The notes under the pieces were generated by a model, which was not told where the DNA came from, ran no database searches, and saw only the letters and a list, made by a program, of their open reading frames with translations. From positions 62,001 through 126,000 of the forward strand of contig VGTI01000003.1 in the NCBI GenBank assembly GCA_016874735.1: 64,000 nucleotides of DNA, in the 5' to 3' direction. Position numbers and translations under genes: made by a program. The DNA comes from Deltaproteobacteria bacterium (GTDB lineage Bacteria > Bdellovibrionota_B > Oligoflexia > Oligoflexales > CAIYRB01). This document shows, one piece after another, positions 25,421 to 34,532 of the stretch (its first letter is position 1; each line of letters opens with the position of its first letter).

Positions 25421-27157
25421 ATGAAGCTGCTGCGACTATCTGCTCTGTTTTTGCTGCTCACGTTGTTGCCAACACCGTCAGCCAAGGCCTTCTGGTCCAG
25501 TGGGTCAGGTCATTATGGCCTCAGAGGCTCCACGGAGACCGCTCCAGCATTCCAAAAAAACACGGGCACTTTCCAGGCCATAGAGCAAAGCTTCCTGTTG
25601 ACAGGAGAGGCTCGCGTTAATGATCAGCTTAGTACATTTCTTGAACTCAGACTCTTTGAAGACCTGCGCCGCGCCTACCTGGGGAATGTCGGTCAACCTG
25701 CCGACTGTGCGGGCAGACCGGGCGCAACCGTCAGCGAGCAGTGCGCTAATCAGCATCAAAGCACCGGTGAGCCCGGTTATAGGCCTTACTCACCAAACAT
25801 CACCAAAGCGTATGTTCGCTATGCCTTCGACTATTGCATTCTGGAGGCGGGTCGCCGGGGACGACAATGGGGTCTGGGTATGCTTCTTGACGATGGCACA
25901 CGTCCCTTTGCCCAGCAGATCTCAGCGTTCGATGGCGTCACTTGCAATGTGAATATCCAGAAGAGCCAGACCCTAGGTTTTAGCCTCGGTTACGACAAGC
26001 TTGCTGAGACAGGATCACCTGTAGACCCTAATTGGAATAATTACCCGGGTCAGGCAGCTGGTACTGGTAATGCTCCCGCTACGGCAGGGCGTACATTCGG
26101 TGCCTACGACCCGTATGACGATCTGGACCAATATTTCTTCACCATTGAATACGACGACCGCAAGGCCAATGCGGGCGCCACCTTTACCAAGCAGGTAGGC
26201 GTTTATTTTGCCCAGATCCTGGGCAAGCCCTATAAAACACAATATGTGATGACGGATCCGAACAACCCTACCACAGGGTCTCAGCTTAAGGAAATCGGTG
26301 GGGACGCAACTGACCTAAAATTCCTCGATCTTTACACCGGCTTTTATCTCGGCGATTTGGCTCTGAGAAACGAAGTACTGTTTCGTATGGGTAAGTCGAT
26401 GGATCCCAATTGGCTTTACTTAGGGGGTAGTTACGGCGTGGCTCAACCAGTTACCAACAACCTTGACTCGGTTGCTGTAGCTGGTGACTTTGAGTGGACC
26501 ATTGCCCACTCCGGGGCGCCAGTTGGACCAATCGAGTTTAATAAGGGCGATATGACACGCCATCTGGTTTTCTTCAATTATGCCTATGCACCAGGAAATG
26601 AAGAGGGCTATCGAACATTTGACACCGCCCCTACGGTGGCGGGACTTGACCCATCTGTAGCAAGTAAACTCACGAAGTCGTCTCGTTCGAACAATGTTAA
26701 GGCCATTCAATTTCACCGAAACTTCAAGCCCGCGCTGCTTCTCTTCAACGCTCAACCTAACTCCGATACTCTTATTGTCGATGGGGCGTTCAATCCTTCT
26801 CGCTTTGTGAACGCCACTCTTTTCGCTACAGGTTACCGCTACGAGAGCATGGAAAATGGCAATTTCGAGGTTAAATTACTGACGGCTAACCTCAATGAAG
26901 GGGTGCCCACAGAAATCCAGCAATACTATACCGCAATAAAGGATTCCGCAGTTGATACCGGTAGTAGACCGGCAGGATTCTACGGCCGAAGCTTAGGGTG
27001 GGAGCTCGATTTATCATATACATTCAAGTTTGGACGCGATGCTGAAATCGGTGCGTCACTTGCGACAGCTTTGCCCGGAAAGGCCTGGCAGACCCGCACA
27101 GACACAAAACCCACTACGGATTTCTTGCTGCAATCGATGGCTGTGTTCCACTTCTAG
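25421..27157 (+). CDS. Outer-membrane beta-barrel (porin-like) protein
   Basis: 578 residues from ATG 25421, with GAGG about 9 nt upstream; an earlier in-frame TTG is less likely. Signal peptide LSALFLLLTLLPTPSAKA ends at about residue 23. The body is rich in aromatic/Gly strands (FSLGYDKL, YFFTIEYDD, ALRNEVLFRM), and the C-terminus MAVFHF ends in Phe, as for outer-membrane barrels. Cys pairs occur in a loop (PADCAGR, SEQCANQ). It could be a porin or alginate-export-type barrel; no specific substrate can be read. It sits 21 bp after ymdB, and the next gene starts 25 bp later. Confidence 0.72.
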   Translation: MKLLRLSALFLLLTLLPTPSAKAFWSSGSGHYGLRGSTETAPAFQKNTGTFQAIEQSFLLTGEARVNDQLSTFLELRLFEDLRRAYLGNVGQPADCAGRPGATVSEQCANQHQSTGEPGYRPYSPNITKAYVRYAFDYCILEAGRRGRQWGLGMLLDDGTRPFAQQISAFDGVTCNVNIQKSQTLGFSLGYDKLAETGSPVDPNWNNYPGQAAGTGNAPATAGRTFGAYDPYDDLDQYFFTIEYDDRKANAGATFTKQVGVYFAQILGKPYKTQYVMTDPNNPTTGSQLKEIGGDATDLKFLDLYTGFYLGDLALRNEVLFRMGKSMDPNWLYLGGSYGVAQPVTNNLDSVAVAGDFEWTIAHSGAPVGPIEFNKGDMTRHLVFFNYAYAPGNEEGYRTFDTAPTVAGLDPSVASKLTKSSRSNNVKAIQFHRNFKPALLLFNAQPNSDTLIVDGAFNPSRFVNATLFATGYRYESMENGNFEVKLLTANLNEGVPTEIQQYYTAIKDSAVDTGSRPAGFYGRSLGWELDLSYTFKFGRDAEIGASLATALPGKAWQTRTDTKPTTDFLLQSMAVFHF

Positions 27158-27182
27158 GAAACCAGAATCAAGGAGTCGAGAG

Positions 27183-28625
27183 ATGAGCGACGAGGTTATC
27201 GATCGAAGGACTGATCAACGCCTAGATGACGCGATCATTATCGACTTCCTAACTTCCACAGCGTCTGTCTTTTCAAAGTTCGGGATCATATCAAGCAAGG
27301 ACACGGACAACCTCAGACTCGCCCTAAGTGGGATAGCGTCAGACTCCACAGGACGGACTTTACTTCTGGCCCTCGAACGTGAAAGAGCAGAATATCTAGA
27401 CTTGTTGAAAGCTAGGTTCGGTACCGCAAGCCTCAGTCTGAATATACTCCGTTTTTCCATGCGCGCACCTTTACTTAGCCTAGTGAAAACACTTAGTGAC
27501 GTTGGTCAGAGCCTACTGAAAAAGGCGGAACTTTTGTTCAATCGTCCGTTTCTATTACAGGTCGATGGACATCCCGCGCGTCAGGTCCTGTTCTCGACAG
27601 TCATCGTTGATCTTGCTGCCGCAGTTGCGGATGCCTGCCAGGTCGTCAACGGCCATTTATCTCAATTAAATTTGATGGTTCCATGTGGATTGCCGCTTAA
27701 ATGTGAGCTCGACAGGAATCTTGACCTTGAACTAGCTCAGGCTCTTGGGTTCCATGGATTAGATCCACATAGCTCGCCAGATTTTGTGACATCAGCAGTA
27801 AAGAAGCGCGTTGCAGAGGCAGGTCAGTCCTTGGCCGAAAATTTCATTCTACTTGCTGAGCAGCTTCTGTGGAATACCAGTGAGGAGGCAGCCCACGACC
27901 TCTTGTCGGCAATCGAATTGTTTAAATTAGATGCTCAGCGTCTAGGCTCTATGGACCTGCCGCGAAACGATAGTCTCGTTCTTTGGGAGGTCCGACGTAA
28001 ATATGTCTTGGAGTGCTTGCACTCTATCGACAAGAACTTGAGCCATGTGAAATCGGCTCTAACCGACGCCTTAAGTATAGAAATTGTCAGACAGCCAAAC
28101 TTAATTACTGATGCTGGTCGCCGACGACTGAAATTTGATTTGGTTTCTAACGGCCTTCTACCATCCAGGGCAGATGAAGCGGTTAATGCACTGTTGAATT
28201 ATCTTTCAGCCCAAAACATCACACCGTCCCAGCTGCTAGTCGGAGAGCTTGGCCGCATACATGCAGACTTGACCCCGGCTGCCCTAGAAACATTAGTAGC
28301 GCTGGTAAATGACAGCTCCCTGATGACGGGAGCTCCACACGATAAAAGTTCCACCTTAAAAAGATCCTCCGGTCTGTCTAAGTTTCTAAAAAGTCTAGGC
28401 GCAGCAACTCCAGCGGTATTTGCGATTATTCTCTTTCTCTCAGGTTGTGGGCTAAAGACCAATCCACAAAGCACTGTGAGTGAGCTTCGACCAGATATAA
28501 CCTTCCGCTCGCTACGGGCTACCAAATCTGTTGACGATCAGCGGATAGGCGGGGAAACTCAGTTGGCACCAAGAGTTCATGCAGGAGACGGCGGTCATGG
28601 CGGGCTTGCAAAACAACCTTTATGA
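27183..28625 (+). CDS. ArgH/fumarase-superfamily-like protein with C-terminal lipobox-like segment
   Basis: 480 residues from ATG 27183 (AAGGAG 7 nt upstream). The fold resembles argininosuccinate lyase: FLTSTASVFSKFGIIS near the N-terminus, LAQALGFHGLDPHSS, and GSMDLPRNDSLVLWEVRRK where ArgH has its GSSxMPQKxNP loop. The Lys/Asn of that loop and other catalytic residues are missing, so lyase activity is doubtful. The last 100 residues contain a hydrophobic stretch and SGCGLK with Cys422, like the small LptM/YifL lipoprotein that often lies beside argH and dap genes. Either this is one fused protein, or the lipoprotein starts at an internal ATG (28323). It overlaps dapA by 29 nt. Confidence 0.5.
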   Translation: MSDEVIDRRTDQRLDDAIIIDFLTSTASVFSKFGIISSKDTDNLRLALSGIASDSTGRTLLLALERERAEYLDLLKARFGTASLSLNILRFSMRAPLLSLVKTLSDVGQSLLKKAELLFNRPFLLQVDGHPARQVLFSTVIVDLAAAVADACQVVNGHLSQLNLMVPCGLPLKCELDRNLDLELAQALGFHGLDPHSSPDFVTSAVKKRVAEAGQSLAENFILLAEQLLWNTSEEAAHDLLSAIELFKLDAQRLGSMDLPRNDSLVLWEVRRKYVLECLHSIDKNLSHVKSALTDALSIEIVRQPNLITDAGRRRLKFDLVSNGLLPSRADEAVNALLNYLSAQNITPSQLLVGELGRIHADLTPAALETLVALVNDSSLMTGAPHDKSSTLKRSSGLSKFLKSLGAATPAVFAIILFLSGCGLKTNPQSTVSELRPDITFRSLRATKSVDDQRIGGETQLAPRVHAGDGGHGGLAKQPL

Positions 28626-29508
28626 GTTTAAGGGCGTTTGGACTGCGATTGCTACGCCCTTTCGCGAAGATCGTCAAATCGACTGGGCAGCCTTCGAAAA
28701 GCTACTTGAGCTTCAAGAGCAAGCACAAGTAAGCGGCATTGTTATCTCTGGGACTACGGGTGAATCGCCTACTCTGACGCCAACTGAAAAATTGTCCCTA
28801 GTACGTAAGGCTAGAGCCATTCTAAGCGGCAAAGTCAGGATCATGGCCGGTACAGGCGATAACAATACTCAGCAAAGCGTTGAGCTATCAAAGCTTGCTC
28901 AGGATGCTGGTGCCGACAGCCTACTCGTTGTGACCCCACCTTACAATAAGCCTACGACTGCTGGTCTAATCAGACACTACAGCTCCATTTCTGATGCAGT
29001 CAAGATACCAGTATGTCTTTACCATGTGCCCGGGCGCACAGCACACATGCTCACCGTCGAGCAAATTACAGCCGTTTGTAAGGATGGGAAAGTTAAGTCT
29101 GTAAAAGAGGCTAGTGCCGACCTCGGCTTTTTCTCCCGCAGCCTAAAAGCCACAGGCCTGCCTTTTCTGTCCGGCGATGACACCACGTACCTTGCCTGTT
29201 TATCCGTGGGCGGTACAGGCGTCATCAGCGTGGTAGCAAATATTTTTCCGAAAGCTTTTGTTGCACTTACAGAGGCGTTCCAATCCGGTAATTTAACTAG
29301 AGCCCAAGCCATACACCATACGCTCATGCCAGCTATCGATGTTCTCTTTTGCGAAACTAACCCAGGCCCCTTAAAGGCGACTCTCGAGGTCATCGGAATA
29401 GGAAAAAATGTGGTTCGCCCACCCTTGGCTGAGGTGTCCGAGAGCAACAGGCGCCGTATCGCAGAGGTAATTACCTCTACGCAAGAACAATTGAAAGGTT
29501 TGGTTTAA
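28597..29508 (+). CDS. dapA: 4-Hydroxy-tetrahydrodipicolinate synthase
   Basis: 303 residues from ATG 28597, with GGAG 9 nt upstream; ATG 28579 is a second choice. A TIM-barrel aldolase that condenses pyruvate with aspartate semialdehyde, the first step to lysine and meso-DAP. Motifs: WTAIATPF, SGTTGES, GTGDNNTQQSVE, TPPYNKPT with catalytic Tyr, and Schiff-base Lys in KSVKEASAD. The length is standard. It overlaps the preceding gene and is followed after 1 nt by dapB, so dapA-dapB form a unit supplying DAP for the cell wall. Confidence 0.95.
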   Translation: MAGLQNNLYEFKGVWTAIATPFREDRQIDWAAFEKLLELQEQAQVSGIVISGTTGESPTLTPTEKLSLVRKARAILSGKVRIMAGTGDNNTQQSVELSKLAQDAGADSLLVVTPPYNKPTTAGLIRHYSSISDAVKIPVCLYHVPGRTAHMLTVEQITAVCKDGKVKSVKEASADLGFFSRSLKATGLPFLSGDDTTYLACLSVGGTGVISVVANIFPKAFVALTEAFQSGNLTRAQAIHHTLMPAIDVLFCETNPGPLKATLEVIGIGKNVVRPPLAEVSESNRRRIAEVITSTQEQLKGLV

Positions 29509-29509
29509 C

Positions 29510-30328
29510 GTGTCAGTAGCCCCAGGTTGCGCCAACGTATGGATTCATGGCATCTCTGGCCGCATGGGTCGGGAGATTCGAGAGGTCTGCCTCCATTCGC
29601 GAGCCGATCAATTTAAACTAATTGGGGGAAGCGCGCGATCTGCTGAGGATGATACCCAGCAGATCGTGAGCTCGCCAGCTGCTATTGCTGCCCAATTACT
29701 GCGCACTAAGACGCAAATCGTCCTGGATTTTTCCAGTGCCAGTGGAAATCAACTATTACTTACCGCTCTTGAGTCCTCAGAGAGTATCAGAGACCTTTCC
29801 GTACTTATTGGCTCAACAGGAATGAACCAAGAGGACTATCAGAATTGGTGCAATCTAGCCAAAAAGCGGCTATTCAGATTGCTCTTTGCTCCTAACACCA
29901 GTATCGGCATTCTGATGGCGGTAAAAGCTGCAAGTCTCATTGCACCGTCTCTAAAACAACTCGGTTTTGATATCGAAATCACCGAAACTCACCACCGTCG
30001 AAAGCTGGATGCTCCCAGCGGAACAGCCAGATTTCTAGCGGAATCTGTCGCTGGCAGTGTCGGTGATTTGAAAATCGTGACTGCGCGTCATGGTGGACGT
30101 CAGGAGAACGAACTTGGCGTCCATGCAGTGCGCGGTGGGGGTGTATTTGGCGAGCACGAAATACGCTTGATAGGTGACTCTGAAGAGGTCTGTGTTTCCC
30201 ACAGAGCCTTCAGTCGTACCCTCTTTGCCGACGGGGCTCTGGTTCTTGCATCCTGGCTCTTCAGTCAAAAAGCCGGTGTCTACAGCCTACTTGATATCGA
30301 TCCCAGCGACCTATTGAGCCGTCGTTAG
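29510..30328 (+). CDS. dapB: 4-Hydroxy-tetrahydrodipicolinate reductase
   Basis: 272 residues. It reduces the DapA product with NAD(P)H. N-terminal Rossmann motif IHGISGRMGREI; STGM and FAPNTSIGI; catalytic ETHHRRKLDAPSGTA; and GGGVFGEHEI. The start is GTG one nt after the dapA stop. The stop is 6 bp from the stop of the convergent gene 30335-32389, so the two transcripts must end in or across each other. Confidence 0.95.
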   Translation: MSVAPGCANVWIHGISGRMGREIREVCLHSRADQFKLIGGSARSAEDDTQQIVSSPAAIAAQLLRTKTQIVLDFSSASGNQLLLTALESSESIRDLSVLIGSTGMNQEDYQNWCNLAKKRLFRLLFAPNTSIGILMAVKAASLIAPSLKQLGFDIEITETHHRRKLDAPSGTARFLAESVAGSVGDLKIVTARHGGRQENELGVHAVRGGGVFGEHEIRLIGDSEEVCVSHRAFSRTLFADGALVLASWLFSQKAGVYSLLDIDPSDLLSRR

Positions 30329-30334
30329 CTACGG

Positions 30335-32389
30335 TTAGCGCGCCTTCAGGGCTCCACCGAGCTGTACGAAAGATGTGGTCTCATTGTACACCACCACGGT
30401 ATCGGAACTTAGCCAGTAACCGTCACGAGTTTGAACCTGAAGGTTATATGTCCCTGCTGGGACATTGAAGAATACAGCCTTTGTAAGCGGCGCATCGCTG
30501 AAGTACCAGCCATCACCTACATCACGTCCGTTTTGGTCGATGAGACGCATGGACACCGTGTCTCTAGCAACAGCAGCTGGTGCGCTGTAATGCACCAAAA
30601 CTGCGCCCTGAGTCGGATCGTGCGCGACTTGGGCATAGAGCGACATGTCCTCTATGAATCCCCGGGGTATCAACGGCAGAATTTTCGGGCTCTCATCTGT
30701 TGGGTAGGTATATACAACTGGTTCAAACTCGGCAGCCCGGGCGTAAAAATGAAATCTGCCGTGACTGTGGGTCACAGGGTCTTGAGACGCTAGTCGTCCT
30801 GCCTCTACCTGCATCATTGGCATGTCGTCGCCGAATGGGATTATATCGACCGCATCGACCTGCTTAAATGAGTTAGCAGCCTGTGCGTCGTTGCCTAACT
30901 GTTCTTGTGCCGTTGCCATGCTAGCTAATTGCACAGCTATTTTCTTTTGATCGCTGATACTTACGCCGTCTTCCGTATGGTTACCTACAAAGACTGCAAC
31001 TGGTTGGGTCATCAGCACCTCGTTACCACGAGATAGCGAAATTGCCGCGGGGCCAGGTGTCACATTGAAAAAACATACCCTTCCATCCTCGCCAGTTTGA
31101 CTTAGACCTCTATCCAAGTAACCGAAACGATTGAAATAATACGGCCCCTCTGCTGGTGTATCGAATTTGATAGATAGCCCACCTTGAGGCTTGTCAGCCC
31201 CAGCCTCGGTGCGCTCAGCTATAGTGGCACAGTAAGACCCCAACCCCGATTTCTGCACTGTACTAGCTATAGCGGAAAGACCGTCAAATATTAAACTGCG
31301 GAGCATCTTCAAGCGTCTGACACCCTTACCATCACTCATTATCTCAGCTATCGACGACCGGACTTGCGAACTAGGATCGTCGATCTGAACCAGAAATCTC
31401 GAATTTTTAGGCATATCTTTGATAGTCAGATGTCCTGTAGCGTCTGTTTGGCCTACAAAATCCGTGCCCACTACACGCACAGTCGCACCAATTACGGGAT
31501 ATATCTTCCCGGCAGCTACATCGGACCTATCATCAACAATTTGGATCGTTACGGTTTGGTAGGCGACTTCGCTCCTGCCGTAGTAGTAGCGGATACGCTC
31601 ACGATCATGCTCAGCCATAGATGCTTTGGTCGCGGCAACGCTCGCGGACAAAGACGGTGTTTTTAACACATCGGATTGATCGTTTTTAACTTGCTCTCGA
31701 TCATCCGGAGCTTCGGTCTCGGGAAGCTGGCGGCCAGACTGACTCTGGGGTTCCTGTTCCTCAGAGCTGGAAACATCGCTCGTTTTGGGGTCAAACTTAG
31801 CACTCGAAGCCAGAGCAGGAAGGACGCCGGTTAGGTTAAAAAGCCCATCCGGAACGCGCATTTCGAAATGCTTCGCCCCGGCTCCACCTCGGATCCACAC
31901 AGGGACAATGTACATCCGACCCTTGCTAAAGGCGTACAGCTCGGTCGCTCCAGGTTTCAAGGCGGCTAGCTGTCCGAGTTCGCGGCGGAGCTCCAGGATT
32001 TTCTCGTCGCGCACGAACAGAGCGAGGTCACCCAATCCTGGTGCCACGTTTAATCTCAACTTATCTCCGGGACCAGAAAACTCAATTTGTGCAGGGTTGA
32101 ACTTGAGACCGTCAGCTGCTGCCACTACAGCAACCTCTGTGATTCCGCCATTAGCCACCGTCGGTGTATTGGAGACTTTGGGTTCGATGACTTCGTGGTT
32201 AATCTTGCCCGATCGCTTTAAACCGACGCGATCCAGGAAATCTCGCACAGACATTTCGGGCCATGCGGTCAGGTCTTTGAGACCAACTTTGGGAGCCGCA
32301 TTACTCTGAGGTGCAACCACTGTTGACACGAGCACAGAGGCAAGCGTGGAAGTGGCCAACTGTCCGCGGCGTTTTCTACGTACGGTCAT
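30335..32389 (-). CDS. Large secreted protein with carboxypeptidase-regulatory-like domains
   Basis: 684 residues. An Arg-rich N-region and hydrophobic stretch (to about residue 32, PQSNAA) predict Sec export. Residues about 95-170 (LRLNVAPGLGDLALFVRDEKI, KPGATELYAF) resemble the N-terminal domain of secretin-type pilus proteins, at low certainty. A Ser/Glu/Gln-rich linker (about 198-240) follows. Two or more beta-sandwich units come after it, with YPVIGATVRVVGTDFVGQTDATGHLTI and GQTG-type turns like CarboxypepD_reg repeats. No catalytic motif was seen. The function is unknown; a surface or matrix role is possible. It is monocistronic. Confidence 0.55.
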   Translation of the reverse strand: MTVRRKRRGQLATSTLASVLVSTVVAPQSNAAPKVGLKDLTAWPEMSVRDFLDRVGLKRSGKINHEVIEPKVSNTPTVANGGITEVAVVAAADGLKFNPAQIEFSGPGDKLRLNVAPGLGDLALFVRDEKILELRRELGQLAALKPGATELYAFSKGRMYIVPVWIRGGAGAKHFEMRVPDGLFNLTGVLPALASSAKFDPKTSDVSSSEEQEPQSQSGRQLPETEAPDDREQVKNDQSDVLKTPSLSASVAATKASMAEHDRERIRYYYGRSEVAYQTVTIQIVDDRSDVAAGKIYPVIGATVRVVGTDFVGQTDATGHLTIKDMPKNSRFLVQIDDPSSQVRSSIAEIMSDGKGVRRLKMLRSLIFDGLSAIASTVQKSGLGSYCATIAERTEAGADKPQGGLSIKFDTPAEGPYYFNRFGYLDRGLSQTGEDGRVCFFNVTPGPAAISLSRGNEVLMTQPVAVFVGNHTEDGVSISDQKKIAVQLASMATAQEQLGNDAQAANSFKQVDAVDIIPFGDDMPMMQVEAGRLASQDPVTHSHGRFHFYARAAEFEPVVYTYPTDESPKILPLIPRGFIEDMSLYAQVAHDPTQGAVLVHYSAPAAVARDTVSMRLIDQNGRDVGDGWYFSDAPLTKAVFFNVPAGTYNLQVQTRDGYWLSSDTVVVYNETTSFVQLGGALKAR

Positions 32390-32575
32390 AGTTCACATCC
32401 TAGTGAATCGAGCTCATCCAGATGTCCTAGTCTATCTATCGGCGTGACAATAAAAAGATTTAATCTGTGGTTGCCGATGGCAAAGTGAATTTAGAAGGGG
32501 TAATGAGGCAGTGAGGGCAATATCCCTCAGCTACCATTTTAGCTGGCAGATACCACCCTCATCAACTGCGGTCTC

Positions 32576-32600
32576 ACTCAAGAACGTAACCTTCTTGAGT
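32576..32600. repeat. Perfect 9-bp inverted repeat in the yqeY / secreted-gene gap
   Basis: ACTCAAGAA (32576-32584) and TTCTTGAGT (32592-32600) pair perfectly around a 7-nt loop. It lies 21 bp after the yqeY stop in transcript order and about 190 bp before the start of the gene at 32389. No T run follows on either strand, so it may be an operator or a Rho-assisted or weak terminator. The rest of the 232-bp gap shows nothing recognised. Confidence 0.45.
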
Positions 32601-32621
32601 AACCGAAAATTGTTGCGTTCG

Positions 32622-33059
32622 TTATATGGTTGCCAATTTTTCCTTCAACAGCTGACTCACAATCTTTCCGTCACCGCCCTCGCCAAGCCTAGCGAGCACT
32701 TCTTTCATCAGAGGGCCAAAATTACGATCAGCTGTGTCTTTTAATACTTCTTCGATAGCTTTCTTTACTTCGTCGATTCCAGCTTTTTTAGGTAGATATT
32801 GCTCGACGATGGCTATTTCACTTTTGATCTGAGTCCGCTGCTCACCCTCTGGGTAGTCGTCGAGTGACTTGACAAGTCTCTTTTGATAGGTTCCAACAAC
32901 CTTTTGGACCTCTGATTCTGGCAAGTCCTGATGCGCGTTGACTGCAGCTTGTGCATATTTTATTTCACTCAAAATCATCCTCAAAACGCTAAGTTTTACC
33001 TTGTCTTTCGACTTCATGGCGTTCTTTAGATCATCATTAATTTTTTCTTTTAGTCCCAT
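32622..33059 (-). CDS. yqeY: YqeY / GatB-tail domain protein
   Basis: 145 residues from ATG 33059, with GAGGAAA just upstream; an earlier in-frame start adds six residues. It matches the YqeY family related to the tail domain of aspartyl/glutamyl amidotransferase subunit B: LKEKINDDLKNAMKSKDK, LSVLRMILSEIKYAQ, YPEGEQRTQIKSEIAIVEQYLP and MKEVLARLGEGGDGKIVS. It is often considered to act on tRNA, but the function is unproven. It is the third gene after psd and the pyruvate kinase-like gene, 39 bp downstream. Confidence 0.88.
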   Translation of the reverse strand: MGLKEKINDDLKNAMKSKDKVKLSVLRMILSEIKYAQAAVNAHQDLPESEVQKVVGTYQKRLVKSLDDYPEGEQRTQIKSEIAIVEQYLPKKAGIDEVKKAIEEVLKDTADRNFGPLMKEVLARLGEGGDGKIVSQLLKEKLATI

Positions 33060-33098
33060 GATTTCCTCGCTTTCCACGCCTAACTGAATTCAACTTGG

Positions 33099-34523
33099 TT
33101 AGGACAGTGTTTGAACCGTAAATAGATTGCTCGATTCTCGACCTACGGGCGACAGGCTAATGGCCACGAAAATAACCTGATCGCCAGCCTTCAACCAGCT
33201 TTCACGCACAAGTTTGTCGTTAACCACTGGCAGAACTTCATCCAAGTTGGGTGCTACGTCTAGCAGCATACAATCAACACCACGCACTAAAGATAGACGC
33301 TGCATGACTGCCGGAGAAAAAGTCACGGCAATGATTGGTACAGGGGCGCGAAAACTCGCTAATTTACGGGCAGTATTCCCGGCCTTAGTAATAGTGACTA
33401 TAGCCTTAGCCTTGATCCGCTCCGCCGTCCTTAACGCATGATAGGCAATCGCATCCATCTCATTTGCTACCTTAGGAGCCCGCTTCACCCAATTTAACTT
33501 CACATTAGTGGCTCTTGCTTCGATGTCCGTGATGATGCGAGACATCACTTCTACCGCTTTTGCACCGTACTTGCCGTTTGCAACCTCTTCCGACAGCATG
33601 ACTGCATCGGTGCCATCAATCACTGCGTTGGCGACATCGGAGACCTCTGCCCTGGTCGGAGTTACGTTGCGCCGCATAGATGCAAGCATCTCACTGGCAG
33701 TTAGCACAATCTTGGCTTGTTCATTACAGAGCTGGATGATTTCTTTTGTGATCATCGGTACGTTAACGGGACTTAAGGCAAGTGCCAGCTCACGCCTAGA
33801 AATTAGTACCCCATCAACATGCTGCAGAACCGACGACAGGCGCTCGTAAACGTCACCTGAGTCCACTTTCAAGATGATCCAGGGAGCATGGTCCCCGTGA
33901 TCTTTATGCAATTTGGTCGCAAATTCTTTGAGAGTCTCTGAGTTCCAGTGCCCAGGAACAATCAAATAGTCCACACCGTCTTCGATGAGCGGTCTTAGTT
34001 CTTCAGGCGTTACTTGCTGACGTTCCTGAAACCGATACGTCTCCGGGACTATAATGTCCATCTCAGGGTAAATCGTGCCCCCCTGGGTGACCTCGAGTTC
34101 GGCTTTTTCTAGCCCGACGCTGATAGTGCGTAGCGCCACATTTCCGGCACCAATGAAGACCTTGGACTCAGCTTTAAACAGACGGTCCCAATTAGCCGCT
34201 TTGATGGTAATTGCACCTGAAAGATTGGAAGGAGCAAGTGTTAGACGCTCTCCAAAGCTGACTTCCCGAGGTTGCGCGAGGCCGACAACAACCCCCTGCG
34301 TCCAACTTGCTACATCGAGCATAATTGGTCGGCGGTTTGTTGACCCTCGCGTTGACTCCATGGTCTTAATGAATTCACGAATCTCACGAACGGCTTTGGC
34401 CTCGTAAACCAGGCGAATGACATCCACATCCTGCCGACTGACTTGTCCAGCATCAACCGCGGTGAGGGCTTTACCCTCGAAGGATTTCACAACTTTAGTG
34501 CGACGACTGTCTTGCTTGATCAT
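33099..34523 (-). CDS. pyk: Pyruvate kinase homologue with altered active site
   Basis: 474 residues, the normal length for pyruvate kinase. The best-kept block is TPTRAEVSDVANAVIDGTDAVML, which is diagnostic. Active-site residues differ from the canonical enzyme: RxNxSHG reads RLVYEAK (Arg37 kept, Asn and Ser lost). LDT reads LDV (Asp70 kept, Thr lost). The K-I-E-N loop reads KVDS (Lys219 kept, Glu to Asp221). ARGDLG reads SRRELA (Asp to Glu245). The Thr of ATQML is Ser277. The MLASM motif is kept. It may be inactive, have altered cation needs, or serve another role. Whether the cell has a canonical pyruvate kinase elsewhere is unknown. It lies between psd and yqeY. Confidence 0.75.
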   Translation of the reverse strand: MIKQDSRRTKVVKSFEGKALTAVDAGQVSRQDVDVIRLVYEAKAVREIREFIKTMESTRGSTNRRPIMLDVASWTQGVVVGLAQPREVSFGERLTLAPSNLSGAITIKAANWDRLFKAESKVFIGAGNVALRTISVGLEKAELEVTQGGTIYPEMDIIVPETYRFQERQQVTPEELRPLIEDGVDYLIVPGHWNSETLKEFATKLHKDHGDHAPWIILKVDSGDVYERLSSVLQHVDGVLISRRELALALSPVNVPMITKEIIQLCNEQAKIVLTASEMLASMRRNVTPTRAEVSDVANAVIDGTDAVMLSEEVANGKYGAKAVEVMSRIITDIEARATNVKLNWVKRAPKVANEMDAIAYHALRTAERIKAKAIVTITKAGNTARKLASFRAPVPIIAVTFSPAVMQRLSLVRGVDCMLLDVAPNLDEVLPVVNDKLVRESWLKAGDQVIFVAISLSPVGRESSNLFTVQTLS

Positions 34524-34532
34524 CGAATTGCC

